Origin: Vibrio neptunius
GTDB lineage: Bacteria > Pseudomonadota > Gammaproteobacteria > Enterobacterales > Vibrionaceae
Direction of reading: 5' to 3'
Length of the DNA stretch: 64,000 nucleotides
Assembly (NCBI GenBank): GCA_019339365.1
Contig: CP079860.1
Coordinates: 806,001 to 870,000, forward strand
The notes beneath the pieces were generated by a model, which was not told where the DNA came from, did not search any database, and was given only the letters and a program-made list of their open reading frames with translations. The translations under genes were made by a program, and so were the position numbers. Numbering within the stretch: position 1 is the stretch's first letter; each line of letters opens with the position of its first letter. Below are positions 25,191 to 32,838 of the stretch, piece after piece.

Positions 25191-27161
25191 TCAGACTGCA
25201 ACTTCGTCAAGCACTCTAAATACAGCTTCATCAAGATGTCCTTCATAAACCTGTTTACATATTTTGCGTCTCACTGCTAAGCCGGCGATCAGGCGTTCAA
25301 TGGATAAATGCTTGTTTTCACTTTGGCCATTGTAAAGTTCAATCAGCTTGCTAAGTGTCTCGTATGGAATGATCTTTTCCCCTACTCGAAGGAAATCAAG
25401 CTTCTCAATGAGCTCCTGACACTCTTCTTGAATTGAATTGTGAGAATGACCAGTCATCGCTGCTAAAGCCGTTATAGAGCGTTCTAGAGCCTCTGGTGAG
25501 GTATATTTAGATAGAGTAATAGTGATTTCATCCGCGTTAATCTCAACAAGATGCTTGCGAACTTTTACTCGACGGCCCAATTTCCCTTTAGGCGATCTTT
25601 GTTTACGTTGAATTGGCTCGAACTCGCCATCAATGATCTGAGACATTTCATCCAATTGCTGTTTTGTCACCATTTCATTGCGTAGCGGGTTTGGTAAAGT
25701 GGGCGCCATATTGCGTTTACCAGCATTGGTCGTGCGGGCACGAGAATAACGAAGGACTTCTTCGGCGTCGCACTTAATGTCAAGCTGATAATCTTTGATC
25801 TTACCGCCCTCTTCAATCGTCGAGATCGTCAGGTGGTAACCCCAGAGGTTTACCTCAAACAGTTCTTCTGTCCTCTCTCCTTCAGATAATCTCTTCAATT
25901 CGCGGATCAAATCCATAGAAAATCGACGCCACTCTATGTTGCGCGCCAATTTCTGATTGAGCGTGCTGAGTAGCATAACATCCGTATGACGGCGTGACAT
26001 TCGGCTTCGGAAATAGCTATAAAGCTGGAAAACTAACGTATGTTGTTTCAGGATTTCCGGTGGAAAGAGGAAAAAATAGTCCCGAGTCAGCAATTCTTCG
26101 TAAAAGGACGGCTCCCAGACCAAGATATAGAGGTTTGGCTTAATACGAATTTCGCCATCTGCACCTTCTGTTGGCGCTTCCTCTGAAGCAGTAATGGTTC
26201 GAGCTAAGAAACGAAAACGATCACTCTTAAAGCCTTCTGGCATGTTCTCACTCAACCAGCGCCCTGTAAGTTCATGTAATTGAAAATCGGTAAATTCGAT
26301 CCTATCGATGCTGTCGCGGATCGAATCACGCGCCGGACCACTGTCTTTCTTGCCACGCAGTGACAAAATATCGGTAATGTAGAGTGGCGTTTTATTTGGT
26401 GCCTGCTTCGCATCTAACTGGTACTGATGCTGATGATGATCGTGATATTGAACGGTCAGAGTAAACAAGGCAAACAACGTCATAAGATCATCTACCGTCA
26501 TGATGTTCTTCGAAGAGCGCGTTTCGATCACGGCTTTAGTACCCGAGATCGACACCATACTTTTCTGATACTGCTTACGCGTACGAGGAGGAGCTAAAGC
26601 CTGATCAATAATGCCAGCCCAGTTGGTGGGTGACACAACAAACTGGTCTGCTTCATCTTTCATTGCTGGTGGAGTGTTCAGACCATACTCATTCAACAAA
26701 CGTTTGTTAACGTGAGTCTGCGCTAACGCTTTAGAGCGTTTTTGCTTTTCGCTCTGTTTTACCGATTCGGTCATAAGGCTAGTTGCGCCAAGTACTGAGA
26801 TCAGTTGGTTGGGGTTCACAAAACGATGTAGCATTGTTTTTCCTGCGAGACCCTCTTCAAATCGAACTGGAACTTGCTGGAACAAACCGATGTTCACAGC
26901 AGCGCGTAATCGTTGCTGGATCGCTGCTCTAGTCAGTTGACCATCTGTTGCTTCAATCAGTTCTGTCGTAGAGACTAGGCCATCTTTACTACTGAAGCCT
27001 TGTAGAGAGATGAGATTCAGAAGTTCAACTATGCTTTTAGTGACCCCTTTGAAGTGTTGATACTGTTCAATCCAATTGACTGCGGCTTCAGACACTTCAA
27101 ACATGTGCCCATCTTTATGGCTCCTAGGAGCTTTGATCAATACTTTTTCTTCTGAGCTCAT
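25191..27161 (-). CDS. rctB: Chromosome II replication initiator RctB
   Basis: 656 residues, the expected length (V. cholerae RctB is 658). Binds 12-mer iterons and 39-mers at oriCII and opens the origin. Recognisable from MSSEEKVLIKAPRSHKDGHMFEVSEAAVNWIEQYQHFKG, GFSSKDGLVSTTELIEATDGQLTRAAIQQRL (first winged helix), the central RSRMSRRHTDVMLLSTLNQKL block and the C-terminal HLSIERLIAGLAVRRKICKQVYEG. Transcribed away from the iteron array. A truncated 39-mer-like element lies 24 bp before the start, fitting autorepression. Confidence 0.97.
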   Translation of the reverse strand: MSSEEKVLIKAPRSHKDGHMFEVSEAAVNWIEQYQHFKGVTKSIVELLNLISLQGFSSKDGLVSTTELIEATDGQLTRAAIQQRLRAAVNIGLFQQVPVRFEEGLAGKTMLHRFVNPNQLISVLGATSLMTESVKQSEKQKRSKALAQTHVNKRLLNEYGLNTPPAMKDEADQFVVSPTNWAGIIDQALAPPRTRKQYQKSMVSISGTKAVIETRSSKNIMTVDDLMTLFALFTLTVQYHDHHQHQYQLDAKQAPNKTPLYITDILSLRGKKDSGPARDSIRDSIDRIEFTDFQLHELTGRWLSENMPEGFKSDRFRFLARTITASEEAPTEGADGEIRIKPNLYILVWEPSFYEELLTRDYFFLFPPEILKQHTLVFQLYSYFRSRMSRRHTDVMLLSTLNQKLARNIEWRRFSMDLIRELKRLSEGERTEELFEVNLWGYHLTISTIEEGGKIKDYQLDIKCDAEEVLRYSRARTTNAGKRNMAPTLPNPLRNEMVTKQQLDEMSQIIDGEFEPIQRKQRSPKGKLGRRVKVRKHLVEINADEITITLSKYTSPEALERSITALAAMTGHSHNSIQEECQELIEKLDFLRVGEKIIPYETLSKLIELYNGQSENKHLSIERLIAGLAVRRKICKQVYEGHLDEAVFRVLDEVAV

Positions 27162-27184
27162 TTATTATGATCCGTATCACAATG

Positions 27185-27208
27185 GCCGTAATATCGCTAT
27201 GGTTCCGA
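27185..27208. promoter_or_regulatory. Truncated 39-mer-like RctB site at the rctB promoter
   Basis: GCCGTAATATCGCTATGGTTCCGA shares both ends (GCCGTAA and TTCCGA) with the three 35-bp elements on the other side of the origin but is 11 bp shorter. In V. cholerae a shortened 39-mer in the rctB promoter mediates autorepression. Confidence 0.6.
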
Positions 27209-27209
27209 A

Positions 27210-27365
27210 AGGATAAAGAAAAATCGATCATAAATAAAGGGAAAACTTATTGTTTTAATAAGCTGATCTTTATGATTAAAGTGATCTTAAATGATTATAT
27301 GATCTATTGATCTGAGTGTAGTGTCGCTTTTAAGTTAATGTAATTTAAAGTGTTTTTTTATCCAC
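27210..27365. other. AT-rich DNA-unwinding element with phased TGAT repeats
   Basis: Very AT-rich. TGAT occurs at 27264, 27273, 27282, 27292, 27300 and 27308, spaced 8-10 bp apart. The complementary strand reads ATCA repeats, the kind of single-strand motif reported for RctB binding in the V. cholerae origin. Lies directly beside the iteron array. Confidence 0.65.
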
Positions 27366-27369
27366 CGTT

Positions 27370-27500
27370 GAAAGCATGATCATGAGTAGTTCGAAACGAT
27401 GATCATAACTAGAGTGAAAGCATGATCAATATTATCCAGAACGATGATCAATAGAAGCTCGAATGCATGATCATTAGTTCTTCAGAAGCATGATCATCGT
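27370..27500 (+). repeat. Array of six RctB iterons (12-mers)
   Basis: Six directly repeated ATGATCA cores at 27376, 27399, 27422, 27444, 27467 and 27490. Five are flanked by GAAAGC or GAAACG/GAACG-type sequence and the fifth by GAATGC. Spacing is 22-23 bp, two helical turns, so all face the same side of the DNA. Each core contains a GATC Dam site, whose methylation RctB binding to 12-mers requires in V. cholerae. Confidence 0.93.
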
Positions 27501-27511
27501 GCACTCACACT

Positions 27512-27520
27512 TTATCCACA
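27512..27520 (+). promoter_or_regulatory. DnaA box
   Basis: TTATCCACA, exact match to the strongest DnaA box, 16 bp after the last iteron core. Confidence 0.85.
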
Positions 27521-27733
27521 AAGAATATTCACTATTAACTAGACATGCATATAGAGTAATGCATTTTTGTACAAATAAGTACGAAACGATGATCAAGGTG
27601 TTCTTGATTCGTGTTGAAAATGGCTCATAAATGTCGCTTTATTCATCAACGTGAAATCCGTTTGACATCTTTGTGTTGATTGACATCGATTTCATTCCCT
27701 GACTTAGTGTATGAAAGCATGATCAAGATAAAA

Positions 27734-27768
27734 GCCGATGTACGATACATCACGAAGTGGGTTCCTCG
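27734..27768 (+). promoter_or_regulatory. 39-mer-like RctB control element 1
   Basis: 35 bp from GCCG to TTCCTCG with TACGATA at the same internal offset as in element 2. It is the most divergent of the three (TTCCTCG in place of TTCCGAG). Confidence 0.5.
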
Positions 27769-27822
27769 ATTGATGTTCAGAATTGGTCATATTAGTTTAA
27801 TCCCTTAGTTCATCTGCACTCT

Positions 27823-27857
27823 GCCGTAACTTAGTACGATATTTTCATGCTTCCGAG
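27823..27857 (+). promoter_or_regulatory. 39-mer-like RctB control element 2
   Basis: 35 bp beginning GCCGTAA and ending TTCCGAG, with TACGATAT in the middle. Same length and termini as element 3. Confidence 0.65.
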
Positions 27858-28122
27858 GAACAAACGAGCTTGATCATTGATCCGTACTATGATCATTTTA
27901 AATTATGCGTATGAGTCCTTGAATCATGTCTATTTTTACCTTGATCATGGTTCCTCTCTCATGATTTACATTCGAAAGCATGATCAAAGGAGTTACCTTG
28001 ATCATGCTTTCAGAGAGTGAATTTATCGCTCATCTAGAGTACTAATTCGAAAAGCTTGTTTCAGTCGTACTCGCTGTGTATGTCATCAGCAAGTAAGGTT
28101 ATTCGCAATCGGAATTACACTG

Positions 28123-28157
28123 GCCGTAAATCATACGCAGATATCAATCGTTCCGAG
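28123..28157 (+). promoter_or_regulatory. 39-mer-like RctB control element 3
   Basis: 35 bp beginning GCCGTAA and ending TTCCGAG, with TACGCAGATAT in the middle, 31 bp before a parS2 site. Confidence 0.65.
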
Positions 28158-28186
28158 AAAATAAGACGGTTTTTAGTGGCTATCAA

Positions 28187-28201
28187 GTTTACAATGTAAA
28201 T
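28187..28201. other. parS2 site near parA
   Basis: TTTACAATGTAAA at 28188-28200. A half-matching ACATTGTAA follows within 20 bp. Being about 210 bp upstream of parA, it could both nucleate ParB2 and influence the parAB promoter or the rctA region. Confidence 0.85.
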
Positions 28202-28413
28202 ATGTGACATTGTAACACTTTTATTGTGGGAGATTCTTACAGGGTTATTTCACTATATTTATGGTTAAATATTGACAGGTTTTATTGAGGATTCATTAAA
28301 TCGATTGAAAATTCTCTTATTAATGTGATTGTTGTCGATAAATGCATGTTCACCTTTTCGTTGTTTTTGGTTTGTTATGCTGTACAATTGACAACAGTCA
28401 CTAATAATGGAAT

Positions 28414-29637
28414 TTGGCAATGAAAAGAGAACAGACAATCGAAAGTCTCATTCAGCTGGCTGAGCAAACGGCTCAGGTTCAGGCCGACCGCATTGAGATT
28501 GTTTTAGAAGAGCGCAGTGATGAGCATTTTCCACCAATGTCGAAAGCTTTGATGGAAACTCGTTCAGGTCTGACTCGCCGTAAACTGGATGAGGCCATCA
28601 GTAAACTTGAAGAATCCGGGCATCAGTTTACTAAGAATAATGCAAACCATTATTCAATTTCGCTGCAAGAAGCGCATATGCTGATGGACGCTGCAGGTGT
28701 AGCAAAATTCCATGAGCGTAAGAAAAATAATGACAATAAACCTTGGATCATTAACGTTCAAAACCAGAAGGGTGGCACTGGTAAATCCATGACGGCCGTG
28801 CATCTAGCCGCATGCTTAGCGTTGAATTTAGACAAGCGTTACCGAATCTGTCTGATTGACTTAGATCCTCAGGGCTCGCTACGGCTATTCCTTAATCCGC
28901 AAATTAGCCTGACTGACCACGATAACATTTACTCAGCTGTGGATGTCATGCTCGACAACGTGCCTGAAGGCGTTGAAGTCGACAAAGAGTTTCTGCATAA
29001 AAATGTGTTGCTGCCCACTCAGTACCCGAACCTGAAAACCGTATCAGCGTTCCCAGAAGACGCAATGTTTAACGCGGAAGCGTGGCAAAACCTGTCACAG
29101 AATCAGTCGTTGGACATAGTCAAACTACTTAAACAAAAGCTGATTGACCAAATTGCTGACGATTTCGATATCATTATGATTGATACGGGACCACACGTTG
29201 ATCCTTTGGTCTGGAACGCGATGTACGCCTCCAATGCTTTGCTGATCCCATGTGCGGCAAAACGCTTAGACTGGGCGTCAACGGTTAACTTTTTCCAACA
29301 CCTGCCAACAGTCTATGAGATGTTCCCAGAAGATTGGCAGGGACTAGAGTTTGTTCGCTTGATGCCGACTATGTTTGAAGATGACAACAAGAAGCAAGTG
29401 GCAGTTCTGACCGAAATGAACTATCTATTAGGCGATCAAGTGACAATGGCCACTATTCCACGTAGCCGTGCTTTTGAAACTTGTGCTGATACTTACAGCA
29501 CTGTGTTTGACCTGACAACGGGCGATTTCGAAGGTGGTAAAAAGACCTTGGCGACAGCGCAAGACGCTGTTCAAAAGAGTGCGTTGGAACTAGAACGTGT
29601 CCTACACAGCAACTGGTCATCACTAAATCAGGGGTAA
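28414..29637 (+). CDS. parA: Chromosome II partition ATPase ParA2
   Basis: About 407 residues. N-terminal 100 residues hold a helix-turn-helix segment (TRSGLTRRKLDEAISKLEESGHQ), as in type Ia ParA proteins, then a deviant Walker A (QKGGTGKSMTAVHLA), LIDLDPQGSL and MIDTGPHVDP. Segregates chromosome II with ParB2 on parS2 sites and probably represses its own promoter. An in-frame ATG two codons in (28420) is an equally possible start. parB follows 7 bp after the stop. Confidence 0.95.
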   Translation: MAMKREQTIESLIQLAEQTAQVQADRIEIVLEERSDEHFPPMSKALMETRSGLTRRKLDEAISKLEESGHQFTKNNANHYSISLQEAHMLMDAAGVAKFHERKKNNDNKPWIINVQNQKGGTGKSMTAVHLAACLALNLDKRYRICLIDLDPQGSLRLFLNPQISLTDHDNIYSAVDVMLDNVPEGVEVDKEFLHKNVLLPTQYPNLKTVSAFPEDAMFNAEAWQNLSQNQSLDIVKLLKQKLIDQIADDFDIIMIDTGPHVDPLVWNAMYASNALLIPCAAKRLDWASTVNFFQHLPTVYEMFPEDWQGLEFVRLMPTMFEDDNKKQVAVLTEMNYLLGDQVTMATIPRSRAFETCADTYSTVFDLTTGDFEGGKKTLATAQDAVQKSALELERVLHSNWSSLNQG

Positions 29638-29644
29638 TGAGACT

Positions 29645-30616
29645 ATGGCAATTAAGACTTCAGATTTAAACGCAAGATTGTTTGGCAAGGCGAACAAACG
29701 CCACGTCGCCACCCCTCAGGAAGCACAAAAGGCGGCGAAAGATCAGGCTCAGGTTATTGAGCTCTCTGTCGCTGGTGAAGACGTAGTGACCTTTGAATTA
29801 GTGCGTATTCCGGCTAATCAGGTTGCACAAGATACTGTCGTGTTTGCTGAAAATGCTCGTGAGCAATCGTTTCTGAATGAGCACGCGTTATCCGATGTAC
29901 TCGCTACGTTGAAAGAGCGCGGTCAGCAATATCCGGCAGTCGGTCGTAAACGTGATGATGGTAAAATCGAAGTGCTCGATGGTAGTCGTCGTCGCATGTC
30001 ATGTATCTTGGCTGATAAAGATTTTTTGATTTACGTTGCTGAAAACATCAACGGCGAGCATGCAAAATTCCTGTCTGATGTCGCTAACGCGCACAAGCCG
30101 CTGTCTTTGTATGAGAAAGGCAAAGAGATGCAGGCTAAATTGGAAAGTGGGGAAGCGGAAGATCAGAAAGCACTGGCAAAAATGTTCCAATGCAGTGAGG
30201 CTTTGGTGAGTGGGGCATTAAAAGCAGCCGATTTGCCGCTCACTTTACTTCAAGCTTACCCAAATGTCGCAGACTTAGGCCGTCCTACTATTGTTAAGTT
30301 GCATAAGCAGTTTAACGAGCTGAGTAGCGCGAACCGCAGTAAACTTTTGGACAAATGCCAGTCAACCGATGGTTTCGTCTGGCAACGTAGCCAGGCTCAG
30401 GGTGTGGCTCGTATCACTAAAGAAGTATCCGAGACCATTGAGCAATGGATTGAAGCGCTTGCACCAAGCAAGCGGCCTACCACTCGTAAAGTTGATCTCA
30501 TTAAAGGAAGAGCGAGCTATAGCCGCAAAGGCGCTGATCTAGCGCTTAACCTGAAGAAAGTCGACGATACCACTATGCAGGAAATCCTAGATTTTGTTTC
30601 GTCTAAATTGAAATAA
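29645..30616 (+). CDS. parB: Chromosome II partition protein ParB2
   Basis: 323 residues: ParB N-terminal box NAREQSFLNEHALSDVLATLKERGQQYPAVGRKRDDGKIEVLDGSRRRMS, helix-turn-helix region EDQKALAKMFQCSEALVSGALKAADLP and a C-terminal dimerisation part. Binds the TTTACANTGTAAA sites found across the window. Co-transcribed with parA. Confidence 0.95.
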   Translation: MAIKTSDLNARLFGKANKRHVATPQEAQKAAKDQAQVIELSVAGEDVVTFELVRIPANQVAQDTVVFAENAREQSFLNEHALSDVLATLKERGQQYPAVGRKRDDGKIEVLDGSRRRMSCILADKDFLIYVAENINGEHAKFLSDVANAHKPLSLYEKGKEMQAKLESGEAEDQKALAKMFQCSEALVSGALKAADLPLTLLQAYPNVADLGRPTIVKLHKQFNELSSANRSKLLDKCQSTDGFVWQRSQAQGVARITKEVSETIEQWIEALAPSKRPTTRKVDLIKGRASYSRKGADLALNLKKVDDTTMQEILDFVSSKLK

Positions 30617-30632
30617 CATCAGTCAGTACATG

Positions 30633-30656
30633 AAAGCCGCGAAGAGCGGCTTTTTT
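30633..30656 (+). terminator. parAB terminator
   Basis: AAAGCCGC-(5)-GCGGCTTT followed by T-run, 17 bp after the parB stop. Confidence 0.85.
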
Positions 30657-30721
30657 CTATATCTCATTTCTCGTTCCAAGTTGTTATAATTCGCATACAT
30701 TCTGAAACCGGACAACGGTCC

Positions 30722-32722
30722 ATGCGCGATTATTTCTCTCAGCTAATGCATTCTGCTCGTACGGCTAATCATAGATTCGGTGTTGTGCTCAAAGGGGATG
30801 AGCTTTGGCAAAAGCAAACTCTATCGACGATTAAAGACTTGTATGCAGGAGCCAATATCTTTCAGCTTGGTGGTGACCTTTGTGTTGACAGTGACCAGCG
30901 CTATTGTGTGTCTTACAAACACGGGCTGCGGTTATTGGGGCAAGAGTGTTCACTTTTGGTGTGTGATTTGTCCTCAGAGTTTGATGCTAGCTCATTCAGT
31001 GCGGTACTAGGTTGTGTGAAAGGTGGGGGCGTAGTGGTGATTTTGCCACCGCCATCTGACTCTGCTTCCCTAGCCACACAGTGGCTAAATTCCGCATTAG
31101 AGCGTTTGATTTGTATCGAACAGGCTCAATCATTTCCGTCACTTCCTTTGGTTGAAAAGATTGAATCTACTCCCTTTCTGCAGCAAAACATCGCTGTTGA
31201 AAAGATTCGCAAAGTTGTCGAAGGCCATCGCAAACGTCCATTGGTCTTGACTGCTGATCGCGGAAGAGGAAAAAGTAGTGCATTGGGCATAGCGGCTGCT
31301 GAGCTGATGCAAACTCGCACCCTTCGTATTCTAGTGACTGCACCTAGCTTAGCTACCGTCACCCCTGTGTTTGAGCATGCTCAGCGATTGTTGCCTAGTG
31401 CGTCGTTGAGCAAGGGGAACCTTCGCTATAATGCTTCCTCACTCACGTTCATAGCACCAGATGAATTGATCAGACAAGAACCCAAATGTGATTTTCTTTT
31501 GGTTGATGAAGCTTCCGCGATTCCAATTCCTATGCTGAAAAAAATGGTTGAGCGACATCATCGCTGCGTCTTTTCTACCACGATACATGGTTATGAAGGA
31601 TGTGGCAGAGGGTTTACGCTCAAGTTCCAACAATGGCTGAAACAACAAAGAGCTGGAACCGCATTTTATCATCTTGAACAACCTATACGCTGGAGTAAGG
31701 ATGACCCTTTGGAAAATTGGTTGTTCGACACATTTTTGCTGAATGCGGAACTGACCCCGACAGAAACGGTTCTTTCATCTGATGTTAAACTCAGTAAGAT
31801 TGATAAGACTCAATTGATAAGCAACCCCGAATTGTTGCGAACTTGTTTTGCTTTGCTAGTGAATGCGCATTACCAGACATCGCCGAATGACTTAATGTTG
31901 TTGCTGGAAGATGAGGCGATCCAGCTTTTTGCTGCATTCAATCATGGTGACTGTCTTGGGTGTATGCTCACTGTTTGCGAGGGGGAACTAGAGCCAACCT
32001 TGATAGAATCGATCCAGCAGGGCAACCGGCGACCTAAGGGGCACCTAGTGCCAGTGATGCTGGCAAACCAAATCGGAGTGGGGGAGGCTGCTCGCCAAGC
32101 CAGTCTACGAATCATGCGAATTGCTACTCATCCGGATTATCAGCAGCAAGGGATCGGCTCATCTATGGTGGAGCAGCTGTCTCTAGGTAGTGACGCGGCA
32201 TTTATTTCTACCAGTTTTGGAGCGACTAGCGAATTACTCCAGTTCTGGTTCAAGAATGGATTCACAGCGGTGAAGCTGGGCATCCAACGTGACCAAGCAA
32301 GTGGCTGCCACTCTGTCGTGATGATAAAAGGGCAGCCAACCTGGCTACAAATTGCTGAGAACCACTTTGAGCAATCAATGCCCTATCTGTTAGGTGAAGC
32401 TTTTAATGATATTGAAACCGACATTGTACGTAATCTATTGCGTAAGGAAGATGCTTCCGACGAATTCGGAGGGTTCTTTGAGTTGATCGCTCGTTATTGC
32501 AAGGGAGGTGCTGGGTACGAATGCGTGGCTCCTTTTATTGCAAATATGTTGCTAGCCTCAAATACGGCATTGCAAAACAGTTCAGATTTAATGATTAGAA
32601 AATTATTGCAGCAGCGAAGCTGGCAAGAATGCGGTGACGAGTTCAGTTTGAGTGGAAGGAAGCAAACCGAGCAGCAATTGAGAATTGATATTCAGGTAAT
32701 GCTCGATTTGATGACAGTGTAA
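30722..32722 (+). CDS. tmcA: tRNA(Met) cytidine acetyltransferase TmcA
   Basis: 666 residues, full length. Forms N4-acetylcytidine at the wobble position of elongator tRNA-Met using acetyl-CoA and ATP. Visible: Walker A TADRGRGKSSALG (about 180), LLVDEASAIPIPML (DEAS helicase box), FSTTIHGYEGCGRGF, and the GNAT acetyl-CoA loop RIMRIATHPDYQQQGIGSSMVEQL (about 465-490). Its last codons (ATG ACA GTG TAA) form a near-parS2 sequence just before a true parS2 site. Confidence 0.96.
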   Translation: MRDYFSQLMHSARTANHRFGVVLKGDELWQKQTLSTIKDLYAGANIFQLGGDLCVDSDQRYCVSYKHGLRLLGQECSLLVCDLSSEFDASSFSAVLGCVKGGGVVVILPPPSDSASLATQWLNSALERLICIEQAQSFPSLPLVEKIESTPFLQQNIAVEKIRKVVEGHRKRPLVLTADRGRGKSSALGIAAAELMQTRTLRILVTAPSLATVTPVFEHAQRLLPSASLSKGNLRYNASSLTFIAPDELIRQEPKCDFLLVDEASAIPIPMLKKMVERHHRCVFSTTIHGYEGCGRGFTLKFQQWLKQQRAGTAFYHLEQPIRWSKDDPLENWLFDTFLLNAELTPTETVLSSDVKLSKIDKTQLISNPELLRTCFALLVNAHYQTSPNDLMLLLEDEAIQLFAAFNHGDCLGCMLTVCEGELEPTLIESIQQGNRRPKGHLVPVMLANQIGVGEAARQASLRIMRIATHPDYQQQGIGSSMVEQLSLGSDAAFISTSFGATSELLQFWFKNGFTAVKLGIQRDQASGCHSVVMIKGQPTWLQIAENHFEQSMPYLLGEAFNDIETDIVRNLLRKEDASDEFGGFFELIARYCKGGAGYECVAPFIANMLLASNTALQNSSDLMIRKLLQQRSWQECGDEFSLSGRKQTEQQLRIDIQVMLDLMTV

Positions 32723-32731
32723 AATGGACCA

Positions 32732-32746
32732 ATTTACACTGTAAAA
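32732..32746. other. parS2 site after tmcA
   Basis: TTTACACTGTAAA at 32733-32745. A degenerate copy (TGACAGTGTAAAA) sits about 20 bp upstream at the tmcA stop codon, suggesting a double ParB2 site. Confidence 0.85.
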
Positions 32747-32796
32747 AGCCTCAAGCTCATTCACTGTTATGGCAACTCAGTAGTAACATTCAAGTA

Positions 32797-32823
32797 AAAG
32801 AGGAGAAACTTCTCCTCTTTTTT
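32797..32823. terminator. Bidirectional terminator between tmcA and a chemoreceptor gene
   Basis: AAAGAGGAGA-(4)-TCTCCTCTTT with extra T bases, between two converging genes. Confidence 0.85.
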
Positions 32824-32838
32824 CATCGGTTACTTCAT

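Larger units (their letters stand above)
27589..28005. repeat. Isolated and inverted 12-mers in the control region
   Basis: ATGATCA cores with iteron-type flanks at 27589-27595 (AAACG before it), 27719-27725 (GAAAGC), 27889-27895, 27980-27986 (GAAAGC), and inverted at 27942-27948 and 27999-28005 (GCTTTC after it). The last direct and inverted pair face each other 19 bp apart. Such sites titrate RctB and can pair with the origin array. Confidence 0.75.
27162..28413. other. oriCII: replication origin of chromosome II with rctA-type control region
   Basis: 1.25 kb between rctB and parA with no protein gene. From left: truncated 39-mer-like element, AT-rich unwinding region with phased TGAT repeats, six iterons at 22-23-bp spacing, a perfect DnaA box, then a control region with isolated and inverted 12-mers, three 35-bp 39-mer-like elements, a parS2 site and the parA promoter. 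The order agrees with V. cholerae ori2 (rctB / ori2-min / inc-rctA / parAB2). Confidence 0.93.
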
